Below, in pieces: positions 23,561-35,683 of a stretch of 64,000 nucleotides of DNA. The DNA is from Arachis hypogaea (Eukaryota; Streptophyta; Magnoliopsida; Fabales; Fabaceae): NCBI RefSeq assembly GCF_003086295.3, contig NC_092043.1, positions 49,690,598-49,754,597 of the forward strand, read 5' to 3'. Position 1 is the first letter of the stretch; each line of letters begins with the position of its first letter. A program made the position numbers and the translations under genes. Under the pieces are notes generated by a model. The model was given only the letters and a program-made list of their open reading frames with translations. It searched no databases and was not told the origin of the DNA.

Positions 23561-26500
23561 TTTTTAATTTTGTAGTAAATTTGCTGCTTAGTTATATATG
23601 AATATATAATTTTAACTAGACAGTGTTATATATATATATATGTAGGACTTAAGATGAACCTTGAGACTTATTAGTTAGTTATGGAAATTTAATTCCATTA
23701 GTGTGCCTTGAAGTACGAGTTAATTAGATGCTATTATGGAGTAAATGTTTATTAGTTAGTTTTGTTCCTTAATTTTTATGCAAATTAATGTCTTTTTAAT
23801 TTTAATTAAGTTAAATAAGTTCTTCAAATTAAATATGAGTAAACAATAACCTAATATACTAGAGACTATCACTAGTAACATTAATTATAGTTAATTAAAT
23901 GACAACTACTCCAGTACTCTATTTTTTTTTAACTACTTGGTACTCTTAGAAATGAGAGAATAAATTATAATTTTTTATATATTTAATTTTATATTCTAAG
24001 AAGATGCAAAATAAACACATTATATGCAATAATATATGAGAGAGAATAATAATGTATCTTCTAATTTTAAAAAAATATAAAACATTTAATTAATTAAATT
24101 TAATTAAAATTTAAAATACCAGCAAATAAATTTTTTTTTATCATTTAGTACGTGTTTATTACTTTTTATTGTTACAAAATCATGAATTTTCATTTTCTTT
24201 ACCATACTTGCAGGCCTAACACAAAAACTAACCTAACCCACGCCCATAACCCCTTATAGGTTTTGGACACATTAAAAGCCCATTGGATTTCAACTTTGCA
24301 ACTATTGACATGTTTTCAAGTGGAATCCATCGAAACTTCTCACACGTTGCTATCCTACTACATCCACCTTTGTAAATAAAAAAATTAAAAAGATATGTTA
24401 TTGATGAAAATTATTTTGTGAAATAAACTAGACGAAAATATATATAAAAAATAATTACTAATATAATTTTTTTTATATAAATATGATAATTAAAATATGG
24501 ACCTATGTTAGTTCAAATAATTAAAAAAAACATGTTAAATCTTTAATAATTTTTAATTATCATTTTAACATAAAATATTTTTATATTAGTAATCACCTAT
24601 AAAATAAAGAGAGAACCTCACAAAGTTTAAACCTCTGTTTTTTTATTTTTTGAATTTCAGCCTTTTTCCTGATAAGTCACACAAAGAAGGAATATGAGGT
24701 TAGAAATTAAATATGTAATTAGTTCACAGTTTGACCTGAGCCTACTAAGTGACATACATTAATACATGCTTCTTAAATATAAACATATACCAAATTAAAT
24801 AAGCAAATTATATATATAGGCATCAGTTTCTTCTCATGGAGATCTATGGTCCCCGCTATATATAGCATGGCATATGGCATGCCTTATATTATTACCATAA
24901 GATTAAAAGAAATGAATATATAAAAAAGAAAGAGAATATCAAAACATGATAATGATACTTAAATCTCAGCTACTTAAAATTAATATGGTACTTCATATTT
25001 TGGCTAGTGATACAAGGTAAAAGACTTAAATTTATATTTTGGTTGATATCACAATTAATTATCTGAAATTTTTAAATTTAAAAAAAAAATTAATGATGAT
25101 ATTTTGTTACAATATTTAAAAACAAAAATATTATGTACATACTAAAAGTCAGTTATCATGTATTTGTATATAAATGTATATATAATTTAATTTATTTTTA
25201 ATGTATATTTTATATTTTAATATGTAATTTGCAATGATGATTGATTTTAGTGTACATTTTAATTTGAAAATTATATTTTTGCCAACCAATAATAGTTATA
25301 TGGCCTATGATATATGCGGTATGCGGGTGGATAGATGGGCGTGCGTGTGCGCATGTGAATGGGTATGCGTCGAATCTAGTATACTGTGGCTATATTAGTT
25401 ATGTAAGTATTATTAAAATTAAACTAATAATATTTTTACATTTTAGTAATACATTTTTTTGCAATATTTTTAAAAAAATGTTACTAAATAATAAGAAAGC
25501 GTTACTTTTAATTTTAACAACAATTTTTGAAACATATATGTTATTCTATTAAAACTATACATTTCACCATAAATATTTGAAAATTTATAGATTTAATCAT
25601 ATTTATTTTAATATAGTTATAGCATATATTATATTCTAATGCTAACAGTTCAACTATTTCAACATTTACACATAAGATCAGTTCATAGTGAAACTATATA
25701 TAAGAAGGTGTGGTACTTCAATTTCAATTTGGTTTGAGTTTTAGCCTACTTTTTAAACAAATTGTGTAGATTAATATAAACTAAACCAAAGAGAATATTA
25801 ACTAAATCGTATTTAATCTCCTTGTTAGAGTAAATTCTCCGAATATCTTTTTCACATATCTTCAACTCATCTAACTAGTCCCTAATCCGTGCGAATGTTT
25901 GAAATCATGCCTATGCTCAAATGACAAAGTTAAAATGACAAATATACCGTTACTAATGTGATTTGTGATGATTACAACTCTCACAAAAAGCTTAAAATAA
26001 TACCTTAAATAGGTTGTATTTTGTAGGAATTATTATTTCTAACTTGGAAGGTACTCCAACCAAAAATAACTTTGATGCTGAAAATGACAGTTTGCACAAA
26101 GAATACTTGAAGTGAAGCCTTTTGAATTAATTAAGCATCCGTAAAGTTAAAGTAAACATTACTAATTAATTGTTTAAAAGAGAAAAGGGAAAAAGATGAA
26201 AGATAATTCTTCATTAGCCTACCTTGCTTATCTTTTGCAAATTGATTATTATTATCTTCGCTTCTTTCAAATTATATGCATTTGTTTGGAAAATAGCTAA
26301 TCAGAATCGAATTTGGTCACCCCAAATCCTTGGTAAATTAAATGAATTGGGATATGATAATAAAAGTTTTTTTTGGCTTAAATAAGATTGTGATTCTATA
26401 CGTTTTTTTTTCTTCTTCTAATTTTGGTATAATAAAATTTAAAAATTATCTATTTTAATTCATGCTATTAATTTACTTTGATAAATATTTATGTGATATT

Positions 26501-27829
26501 TTAAATGCTAATGTAATACATTGTCACCTTAATATTTTAGTTTATTACGTATATAACTCATCACATCAGTACTTAAGACTGCATTTAGAAGGGAGTAGAG
26601 ACTAAAAGACTAAAACTAAAAGATAAGATTGAGAGATAGAAACTTAATTAAGTATTTATATTGTGTTTGATATAAAATATATTAAACTGAATTTTGTCTT
26701 AATATTATGTTTAATTTAAGATAAATATAAAGATTGAAGGACAAATTTAAAATTTAAAAAATTAAATGAAGATATTTTTAAGAAACAATATTATTAAAAT
26801 TTTAGTTTCTATCTTAAAAAATTTTAGTTCTTTATGTTTAATCCTTCGGTTTCAGTCCCAAAAACAAGCGCTATCTAATAGAATAAATTAATGCTAAAGA
26901 CTAAAATAAATAATTTTTAAATTTTACTAATTTGAAACTAAATAAAAGTGGATATTTTATATGAATAATCCATAAATAACTATGGTTTTATAGGATTGAC
27001 AACTTTAAACTATCGTAAATGGTTTAGTGGAGATTAGCCGAACACTATTTTTGATATACCAAAAAACGATTTTATGATAGTTTTTAGCAACTATGAGTAT
27101 AATTACCGCTAGACCAAATTTTGTTAACATGGAATTTGTCGATGTTGCCACAATTTGGTCCCCAATTTATTTATTTATTTATTATAATTCCAATATTGTT
27201 TATAAGATCAAGTTGTCCCATCATTCTTTTGGTATATAATTTGAATAATATCCTTCAGATATCCTAAAGATGCTACGAATACAAAATAAAACAAAAAGGA
27301 CAAATTAAAAAATATATATATATATAGAGACAAAGTTTTACTCTTATTTTGTATTGCATGTCGTCGTGCATATAGATACATTAATAATTTTATGGCTCAA
27401 AAATTAAAAAACCCCTTTTTTCTTTCTTAAAAGAAAATGCATGTAGTGTTTTCTTAGCTTTATTTATTTTAAAATTGATAATTATATTAATAATTGAATT
27501 TATTTTCCATCCATAGAAAAATGAACAATCTAGGGGTTTACTTGACATATAAGTAAGTGATGATGAGTGGGTTGAAAACTGAAAATGAAATCGAATAAAT
27601 GGCCGAAAAAGTTGACAATAGAAATAAACACTAAAAACAACACAACACAAGACACAAGAGTGAACAGTGTAAGTGAATGTCCATCCAATGAATCAGTCAT
27701 GAGTCAATGATATACACAGCGTGTTGACTTTCCATCGAGGGACCAAAAAATATTTTATACATTACATACACAGATTATCATACTAGCTATTGTCTAAAAG
27801 ATTTATTTAGTAAATATTAATATTGTCTG
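23561..27829. other. Intergenic DNA downstream of LEAFY, no gene seen
   Basis: No supportable gene in about 4.2 kb. Frames are short and without family content. A nested pair of foldback elements lies at 26390-26952. A small GT-rich, less AT-rich island is at about 25305-25380. The copia element begins at 27830. Confidence 0.5.
26390..26952. mobile_element. Foldback MITE with a second MITE nested in it
   Basis: The outer arms are inverted copies: AAAATTTAAAAATTATCTAT near 26434 on the left and, read in complement, AAAATTTAAAAATTATTTAT from the right arm near 26911. Between them, about 26581-26871, a second element has its own loosely inverted ends, GCATTTAGAAGGGAGTAGAG against the complement of a tract ending CAGTCCCAAAAACAAGCGC. 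The inner element interrupts the outer, so it inserted later. Ends are approximate and I did not find clear target duplications. Confidence 0.55.
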
Positions 27830-29706
27830 TGATGGTTTCAGTGGCTAAGAGAAGGGGGGTTGAATCTTAGCCCCTTTTTCAAAAGCTAACACTTGCTGAT
27901 TCTTGAAAGAGACTTTTCTGTTTTTGCTCGTCACTTGACACGAGCAACTTTGTTTTGTCTCGTCCCTTGCCACGAGACTTTTTGTTTTGTCTCGTCACTT
28001 GGCACGAGAAACTTCTGTCTTTTGCTCGTGTGTGATAGAAAACAGAAATGGAGTAGAAAGAGAAGAAGATTGCACCCAGATATATCCTGGTTCGGCTGCT
28101 AAGTGCAGTGCAGCCTACATCCAGTCTCCATCACAAACATGATGGAATTTCACTATAACCAATCTGATTACAACTTGTAAAGTGCTAACCCAACTTACAA
28201 GGGGATTCCCACAGAATCATGATACACAACAAAGATGTACAAAGGAACTCTAAGACATCTATGGCTTTTTCTTTTAATTTTGCACTCTCTGCCTTTTTCC
28301 GCTCTATGGCTTTTTCATTACAAACCTCACTTGTTTGCCTTTTACCATGAGACTCAAGACATGACAAAATTAAACAGAAAAATATAAAACAGAGAACATT
28401 GAAGGAGAAGAGAAATCTGTTAGCTCAGGTAGCTCTGAGAACTCTGTGCCTTGCACTCTCAAACTTTCTCCTTACTTCAAACAGTGGTTGTTTCCTCTTT
28501 TTAAAGAAACAGGAAAGCCTCCACACTTGAAGCCAAAACCGAACCAACTTTCTTCCTCCTTCAACAAACCGGTTCGGCCACACAGAGAGAGAAGAGATAA
28601 CCATGCATTAACCAACATGCAATTACCTCTAGTCCTTTCTTGATCATCAACCTTCATCAATCCGGGCTCTCCATCCTTGGCTTGCTCTCCAAGATGGATT
28701 TCTGGCCCTTGATGCCTCATGATGATGATGACTTCATCTGCTTCAAAACTCTGCCTCCAACCATCACTTCGCCACTCTAGCTACTCCCTGTGGTGGTTGG
28801 TCAGATTTGAAGACAAGCCATGCTTCAAGAATCTCCCTCTTGGCCGAATCTTCTTTTTCCATTTTTGAGCATGAAAGGCTCAAGATGATCTCACCAAATC
28901 TAACCACATTTGGTGAATATCTTAGCCACAGCTCATCTTTCTTTTGGTATGTTTTCTTGCCACCATTAGCTTGATGGTCTTGATGCATGCTTCTCTTTCC
29001 TTTTCTTCGTTGAAGAGCTCGGCGTCCATTGTTTCCTGGACAAGGACCAAAGAAAGAAGAAGAAAGAGATGAGAGAGAATGAAAGAAATCTGAAGAAAAG
29101 AAAAGCAATGCAAAGAAGTTAAACAATTTAATTAGGCATAGCTTGCTTTTACTTCCCTTTGCATAGAGTGGCGTGTTTGACATAACACCCATCAATCAAT
29201 TCAGCTGTATTTTCTCTCTCATGTTTCCCATGCATTAATTAACATTGTAATAGATTTTGAAATCCATCACTTTGCAAAAGCTTGGTTCCGTTGGAAGCAC
29301 TATGCTTTCATTTTTTCTTTTATTTCGGACCAAGCATGGAAGCTCTTCTCTTTATCATACTTTGGGCTTGTGATCAAATCTGGCCCATTTGGTAAGCATT
29401 TGCTTTCCTGATAAAATTGTGTAACGGATCAAGCATGGAAAGCAAACAATAGAGCATTGGGCTTGCAACTTTATTATTTATTCTGGCCCATTAATATAAA
29501 ATTTCAGCCTTATGATATAATGCATGCAACAAGGCAAATTGTTGGGCTTAATTCAGAAACTTATTTCTCGGCCCAACATAAAACCTGCAACAAAATTATT
29601 AATTAAAATATGTTAAATGAGAATCAGATTAATAATTTTGTAATTTATTATTTTTAATAATGTTTAGTCATCACAAATATTAATTCAGAGTTTTCCAAAC
29701 TCATCA
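27830..29706 (-). repeat. 3' LTR of the copia element
   Basis: 1877 bp, bounded by TGATGG at 27830 and CATCA at 29706 on the plus strand. It is near-identical to 37457-39334. Short frames inside it recur in both LTRs only because the LTRs are identical; none looks like a protein. Confidence 0.95.
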
Positions 29707-29718
29707 ATCTCCCCCTTG
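29707..29718 (-). other. Polypurine tract of the copia element
   Basis: In element sense AAGGGGGAGAT lies directly before the 3' LTR. This is the standard place and composition for the plus-strand DNA primer. Confidence 0.85.
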
Positions 29719-30611
29719 ATGACAAACATTATTAAAATTGAAATGGAAAGAAATTTAAAAATTGAGTAAGGAATACTCCCTTTGATTTGAATTTCTCCCC
29801 CTTTCAAAATGTCACATGGCTCCCCCTTAATATATGCTATTTTACCAAGGGAAGCATAAACCTGTAACATTTAAATCAAGCTTCAAGTAACAATGTTATT
29901 TAGCAAATTTTATAATGCCAAATTGCTTGATTTATGAGCAGTTTTAATTGATAATCAAAACTCATTTGATATCATAAACTGATTTACTGCTCAATCTACA
30001 AAAAGTTTCCAAAAAAATTTTCAAACATTTTCTTGTTTAGGATATCAAAGCAAATTAACATGATGAAAAATATTTCAAAAACAAGGCAGTTTTGATATGT
30101 TACACAATTGAAGGAACTGCCAAAAAATAATTTTTAAACCAACCAGATTATCATGAAGAATCAATCAGCCATGCATCAGACATCATTATCAACCAAATGC
30201 TAAAATTGACTAAACATGATAACCAAATGTAGTTCAAACAGCTATGATCATATACAATCAATATGCATACTCATAATAAACAAAAGTCTTTCAAACAGCA
30301 ATGATCATATGCAATCAACATGCATTCAAGGGTAATCATGAATTTTTCAAAAATGAAAAATCTCAACCCCTGTTTTTCAGCCAGCCCCTGTTTCGTTCCA
30401 ATTTCAATTTTGGAACCTAAATTTCCTCCCCCTTTTGTCATCAAAGGGGCACCTGCACAAATCATGATAAACATAACAAAAAGAAACAATATAAAATAGC
30501 AAAAGTGTATCAAAGCATCCTAAAGATTGTCCTAAAGCAGTGAGTATCAAGTCATGCTTATACAAAAAGAGATTGAGCCTACTGGAGCCAATATCAAACA
30601 GAAAAAAATCA
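29719..30611 (-). other. Non-coding part between extra ORF and PPT
   Basis: About 0.9 kb of element-internal sequence shows no supportable frame. It contains a repeated phrase, CAATGATCATATGCAATCAA-like, at about 30241-30325 in two imperfect copies. Confidence 0.6.
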
Positions 30612-32012
30612 CTAATCATCAGAGAATTGCATGTCCTCTTCTTCAGCGCCTCCTTCACTCTCTTCTCCCAAATCCTTGTTAAGTTGTTCCAGCATCAAGT
30701 TGACCCTTTCTTTGCAATTCTTCCAAGCTTTCTCATTCTCATAAGCCTGTTTCCGGGCTTCTTTATGAGATCGAAACATCATGTCAGCCATGTTTGAGAA
30801 TTCTCCCAAGATCAGTTGAAAGGACCTGATTGTTTTGGAAGATTCTGGCCTTCCTTCAGGCTCACTGTCCGATTTTTTCCCTTTGGTTTCTTTAGTCACG
30901 CCTCCACCACGGATTGTAGACACATCGTTTTCTACTTTCTCATTCAACAAATCAACTTTAAAGTACTCAAATATTCCGGTTAAAAACATACCATAAGGCA
31001 GATTAGCCTTTCTGGTGCTTTTAACAGAATCCCACATGTGTCTAATCATAATATAACCAAAAGAGATAGGAGTAGAGGTAACCAAAGCAAATAATATGAG
31101 ACAGTCAGAAAAAGTTACTCGGTTGTGTGAGCCGCTTTGGGGAGTCAGAATATGAGTGATGATGCGATGAAGCAAGGAATTGACCGGTCCAAGAGCTTTG
31201 TGAGTTGGAGTGGTTCCATGCAATCCGGAAAGATTAGTGCAAATGTGCTGAAGAACAGTTTTGTGAGAAATGCCGACTTGTGTGTCCCATTTTTCCACCA
31301 TGTAAGCTCTCGGTCCTTCATCCTTGAAGCCCAGGGCCGCTCCAATTGTCTCAGCATCAAGGGCTATTTGAACCCTTTTGACATAGGAGTGAAGGGTGCC
31401 ATCGATGAGCCGCATGTTAGCATAAAATTCTCTAACAAGACCTGGGTACACCGGCTTTTTGATAAGGAGCAGAGGCTTCCAGTTGAGAAGTTCAAACAGA
31501 GATGGAATGTTGGTGTTCTTGAGATTGTCGAGACTGACAAGATATGTAGTGCACAGATGTCGTTTCTCCACAACCTCTTTGTGGAACTCATATGAGGTGC
31601 ATGAGTTAAACCTGCTTGGATCATAGTGAGAATGAGATTTGCGAAACTTGTCTCGGAATTCCATGGATTCCAAGTTTGCAGGTTCGGTTGTGTTATTTAG
31701 TGCAAACCCTTGATCTTTCTTTGAGCCTTTTCCGGGGGTTGTCTTCTTCGGTGATGAGGGAGGAGGAGAAGGAGTAGGAGAGGTATGAGACTCTTGCTCT
31801 TCTTCTTCGACTGCCGGTTGTTTGTTCTTTCCTCGGCCTGAGCTCTTGTGAGCAATAACTTTCCTTCTCATGGTGGTGGTTCGCTTAGATGGTGGTGAAG
31901 AAGAAGATGATGAGGTTGAGTGAATGTGGATATGTGTGTGGGTTTGAGGCGTTGGAGGTTTCTGAGAAAGAAGAATTCTCTCACTCTTTCTTGGCGCGGT
32001 TTTCTTTTTCAT
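30612..32012 (-). CDS. Extra ORF of the copia element (plant transposon-type domain)
   Basis: A 466-residue open frame on the same strand as gag and pol, between pol and the 3' LTR. The N-terminal 110 residues are low complexity (Ser/Thr/Pro, basic and Glu runs, an HTHIHIH stretch). From about residue 155 to 350 it is folded-looking: NIPSLFELLNWKPLLLIKKP, REFYANMRLIDGTLHSYVKR and VTFSDCLILFALVTSTPIS. This resembles the domain annotated as putative plant transposon protein in many plant ORFs of unknown function. The C-terminus is charged and Glu/Asp-rich. No signal peptide or clear membrane anchor is visible, so an envelope role is not supported despite the env-like position. It is intact with an ATG start; function unknown. 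Confidence 0.75.
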   Translation of the reverse strand: MKKKTAPRKSERILLSQKPPTPQTHTHIHIHSTSSSSSSPPSKRTTTMRRKVIAHKSSGRGKNKQPAVEEEEQESHTSPTPSPPPSSPKKTTPGKGSKKDQGFALNNTTEPANLESMEFRDKFRKSHSHYDPSRFNSCTSYEFHKEVVEKRHLCTTYLVSLDNLKNTNIPSLFELLNWKPLLLIKKPVYPGLVREFYANMRLIDGTLHSYVKRVQIALDAETIGAALGFKDEGPRAYMVEKWDTQVGISHKTVLQHICTNLSGLHGTTPTHKALGPVNSLLHRIITHILTPQSGSHNRVTFSDCLILFALVTSTPISFGYIMIRHMWDSVKSTRKANLPYGMFLTGIFEYFKVDLLNEKVENDVSTIRGGGVTKETKGKKSDSEPEGRPESSKTIRSFQLILGEFSNMADMMFRSHKEARKQAYENEKAWKNCKERVNLMLEQLNKDLGEESEGGAEEEDMQFSDD

Positions 32013-32490
32013 ATTAATGGAGGAATGAGAATATGAAGGGTTGAGGTTGACAACCGAGTGGAGTGGGAGAGAAGTAAGGTGGATGATGCATTTAATGTGT
32101 TGTGGAGAGAGAGAGAAAGAAGGAAATAATGATCATTAGTGGGGGGTTAATGACCATTATGGGCGGTTATTGCCCAGAAAGTTGATTTCCTTTTTAATTT
32201 TTGAAATCAAAAACTGAAAAGTGGTTACCTTAAATCTAGGGATTAGATGGAGAAAAGGATTTGATTTGACAATAACCACTTCCAAGAAGATATTATGACA
32301 CAAGAAGGAAGATTCTTAAGTACATAGTGAGATAACTAACAAAAGTGTTATGGCGGGTTCATGAAAATTTTGGTGGGGCCCATAAAATTTTGAATTCTGC
32401 GTTGCCTCCCCCTAGACCACAGCTCTTCCATTGTGCCATTTATTTTTGTCTCGTCCAAACCTACGAGCAAAACAGAACAGAGTCACAAAT
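32013..32490 (-). other. Spacer between pol and extra ORF
   Basis: Roughly 480 bases of element-internal sequence with no supportable frame. It would be the leader if the extra ORF were expressed from its own or a spliced RNA. I see no convincing promoter. Confidence 0.5.
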
Positions 32491-35400
32491 TCACAGATTT
32501 TCAATACAACTCAAATCAAACATTCCCAAACTTTTTCTCAATGTACAGAATCTGTCTTCACAGAGAGGTTTTGTAAAAATATCAGCAATTTGGTTTTCAG
32601 ATTTTACAAATTGAATATCAATAGTACCCTTTTGCACATGTTCCCTAATAAAATGATATTTTATCTCAATGTGCTTAGTTCTTGAGTGCAGAACAGGATT
32701 TTTTGAAATGTTTATAGCACTCATATTATCACAAAATAAGGATATACTATTGATCTTTAATTTGTAATCTTCCAATTGTGTTTTTAACCAAATTAATTGT
32801 GAACAACAAGCAGATGCGGAAACATATTCGGCTTCAGCAGTGGATAGAGCCACTGTGGCTTGCTTCTTGCTTGACCACATGTTGAGTGAGCTTCCAAGGA
32901 AGCAACACATGCCGGAGGTGCTCCTCCTATCCACCCGATCTCCCGCATAATCTGCATCACAAAAACCTACTGCACAAAAGTAATCAGTTTTAGGATACCA
33001 TAACCCATAATTACAAGTTCCCTTAATGTATCTAATGATGCGTTTAACGGCTGTGAGGTGGGATTCTTTCGGATGAGATTGAAACCTTGAACATACACCC
33101 ACACTTTGGACTATATCCGGTCTAGAGGAGGTAAGGTACATGAGTGAACCTATCATTCCTCTATACCTTGTTTCGTCCACATCTTGGCCATCATCATCCT
33201 TTTCAAGTTTAGTATTGGGATGCATAGGAGTGCCCATTGATTTGGAATTTTCTAGGCCAAACTTTTTGATAAGTTCTTTTGCATATTTTCCTTGGTGAAT
33301 AAAAGTACCACTAGGAGTTTGCTTAATTTGGAGGCCAAGAAAGAAAGTAAGCTCTCCCATTAAACTCATCTCAAACTCACTAGTCATGAGTTTTCCAAAC
33401 TCTTCACACAAGGAGATATTGGCCGAACCAAATATAATGTCATCAACATAAACTTGAACAAGAAGGATATCATCATTAGATGTCTTAATGAATAAGGTAG
33501 TGTCGGTGGTTCCCCTTTGAAAATGATTTTCCAACAAAAAGGCACTAAGCCTCTCATACCAAGCTCTTGGAGCTTGTCTAAGACCATAAAGAGCCTTAGT
33601 TAATTTAAAAACATGATTTGGAAATTTTTTATGTTCAAAACCGGGGGGTTGAGCCACATACACTTCCCTATCAATAAAACCATTAAGGAATGCACACTTA
33701 ACATCCATTTGAAACATTTTGAAACCCTTATGGGCAGCATAGGCAAGAAGCAACCTAATTGCTTCCATTCTAGCTACCGGAGCAAAAGACTCATCAAAAT
33801 CAATACCCTCTTCTTGATCGTAACCTTGGGCCACTAATCTAGCCTTGTTACGAACAACTTGTCCATCCTCACCAAGTTTATTCTTAAAAACCCACTTAGT
33901 ACCCGTTACCTTCTTACCATCCGGATGAGGTACTAGTGTCCAAACCTTATTCTTGTCAAATTGAGCAAGCTCCTCTTGCATTGCTTTGACCCATGATGGA
34001 TCCTCAAGAGCTTGTTTGACATTGTTGGGCTCTATTTGTGACAAGAGAGCAAGATTGCTAGGTTCGGTTGGCCTTTTGGTGGATGATCTTGTTGTTACAC
34101 CTTGAGAGGGATCACCAATGATGAAGTCATGAGGATAGCCCTTCATAGACTTCCATTCTCTAGGCTTTCGGACAGGTGTTGAGCTTTGATGAACTTCTGG
34201 TGGTCTCACTGTTTCAGTTTCTCGTCCCTGCTCAGGAGACAAATCGGAAGTTTCTCCTTCAATCTGACGAGACAAAACTGAACTGACAGATTCTTCATTC
34301 TGGACAGATTTGGGATTTTCTTTGCTTATTTCAGCTCCTTCTCCATCTGAATCATTATCTATCACAGTACTGGGAATTAAGTTAGAATCACAAAAAGTAA
34401 CATGTATGGATTCCTCTATTATCCTATGTTCCTTGAGATAAATTCTATAAGCCTTGCTTGTGGTGGAATATCCAACAAACATTCCTTCATAGGATTTTGG
34501 ATCAAACTTTCCAAGATTTTCTTTATTGTTAAGCACAAAGCATTTACATCCAAAAACATGAAAATACTTAAGATTTGGAGGGGTTCCTTTCCATAGCTCA
34601 TAAGGAGTTTTCTTTAACCCTTTTCTAATGATTGTTCTATTCAAAATATAACATGCAGTGTTCACAGCTTCAGCCCATAAAAATTTAGGAATTTCATTCT
34701 CACATAGCATGGCCCTAGTCATTTCTTGAAGGCTTCGATTCCTTCTTTCAACCACCCCATTTTGTTGGGGTGTTCTAGGGCATGAGAAATTATGAGAAAT
34801 CCCTAAGTCATCACAGAATTTTTCAAAATCTTGATTTTCAAATTCTCTTCCATGATCACTTCTTAAATGGGCAATTTTCAAATCCTTTTCATTTTGAATT
34901 TTCTTACAAAGGGTGGAAAAAGCATAAAACGCATCATTCTTATGAGCAAGGAAAAGTACCCAACCGAATCTAGAGTAATCATCAACCACAACAAGGCCAT
35001 AATGTTTACCTCCCAAACTTTGAGTTCTAGTAGGACCAAAAAGATCAATATGTAACATTTCCAATGGTCTTTTGGTTGAGATTCCATCTTTTAATTTAAA
35101 AGAAGATTTTACTTGTTTGCCCAATTGGCAAGCATCACAAGTAAGATCCTTATCAAACTTGATGTTTGGAATTCCTCTAACCAAATTCCTTTTGACTAGC
35201 TTGGAAATTTGGAACATGCTAGCATGTCCCAACTTTCTATGCCAAAGCCATTTTTCAGATTCAAGTGAGGTAAAGCATGTTACATTTTGTTCCTTTAAAT
35301 CCTCAAGAGTTAATCCATACACATTATTGCATCTTTTAGCTTCAAATAAAACATCCCCAGTTTTCTCACAAACAACCAAGCAAACAAACTTCTTAAAGAT

Positions 35401-35640
35401 AACATCAAAACCTAAATCACACAATTGACTAACACTAAGTAAGTTATGTTTCAAACCATTTACAAGAAGCACATCATTTATACAAGAAGAAAAGTTTTTA
35501 CCAACTTTCCCAACAGCCACTATTTTTCCTTTTGCATCATCACCAAAGGTAACAAGTCCTCCATCATATTCATCAAGCTTTATGAAGAAGGTTGTCTTTC
35601 CGGTCATATGCCTAGAGCATCCGCTATCCATGTACCACAT
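32491..35640 (-). CDS. pol: Copia pol: protease, integrase, RT, RNase H
   Basis: A 1049-residue open frame with all pol modules in copia order. The aspartic protease motif DSGC is at residues 6-9, with HMTG after it. The pre-integrase zinc module follows (WHRKLGHA ... CDACQLGK). The integrase core shows [15 protein letters not shown] and [13 protein letters not shown], the D-D-E set. Reverse transcriptase begins near residue 560 ([12 protein letters not shown]) with catalytic YVDD inside [11 protein letters not shown]. RNase H has [13 protein letters not shown] and [16 protein letters not shown]. No internal stop or obvious missing catalytic residue is seen. It lies 43 bases after the gag stop in a different frame, so its translation needs recoding or a different start. 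Confidence 0.95.
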   Translation of the reverse strand: MWYMDSGCSRHMTGKTTFFIKLDEYDGGLVTFGDDAKGKIVAVGKVGKNFSSCINDVLLVNGLKHNLLSVSQLCDLGFDVIFKKFVCLVVCEKTGDVLFEAKRCNNVYGLTLEDLKEQNVTCFTSLESEKWLWHRKLGHASMFQISKLVKRNLVRGIPNIKFDKDLTCDACQLGKQVKSSFKLKDGISTKRPLEMLHIDLFGPTRTQSLGGKHYGLVVVDDYSRFGWVLFLAHKNDAFYAFSTLCKKIQNEKDLKIAHLRSDHGREFENQDFEKFCDDLGISHNFSCPRTPQQNGVVERRNRSLQEMTRAMLCENEIPKFLWAEAVNTACYILNRTIIRKGLKKTPYELWKGTPPNLKYFHVFGCKCFVLNNKENLGKFDPKSYEGMFVGYSTTSKAYRIYLKEHRIIEESIHVTFCDSNLIPSTVIDNDSDGEGAEISKENPKSVQNEESVSSVLSRQIEGETSDLSPEQGRETETVRPPEVHQSSTPVRKPREWKSMKGYPHDFIIGDPSQGVTTRSSTKRPTEPSNLALLSQIEPNNVKQALEDPSWVKAMQEELAQFDKNKVWTLVPHPDGKKVTGTKWVFKNKLGEDGQVVRNKARLVAQGYDQEEGIDFDESFAPVARMEAIRLLLAYAAHKGFKMFQMDVKCAFLNGFIDREVYVAQPPGFEHKKFPNHVFKLTKALYGLRQAPRAWYERLSAFLLENHFQRGTTDTTLFIKTSNDDILLVQVYVDDIIFGSANISLCEEFGKLMTSEFEMSLMGELTFFLGLQIKQTPSGTFIHQGKYAKELIKKFGLENSKSMGTPMHPNTKLEKDDDGQDVDETRYRGMIGSLMYLTSSRPDIVQSVGVCSRFQSHPKESHLTAVKRIIRYIKGTCNYGLWYPKTDYFCAVGFCDADYAGDRVDRRSTSGMCCFLGSSLNMWSSKKQATVALSTAEAEYVSASACCSQLIWLKTQLEDYKLKINSISLFCDNMSAINISKNPVLHSRTKHIEIKYHFIREHVQKGTIDIQFVKSENQIADIFTKPLCEDRFCTLRKSLGMFDLSCIENL

Positions 35641-35683
35641 ATTTTCCTTTTTCTTGGATGCTAGGCAAACCTACAAAATAAAC

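Noticed and set aside
28764..29195. 143-codon and smaller frames in the copia LTR, repeated at 38392-38823
   Set aside because: They recur only because the two LTRs are nearly identical. They show no protein-like composition or known motif.
31137..31595. 152-codon plus-strand frame in the copia element
   Set aside because: It is the reverse-strand shadow of the 466-codon extra ORF, which has the recognisable content and the same strand as gag and pol.
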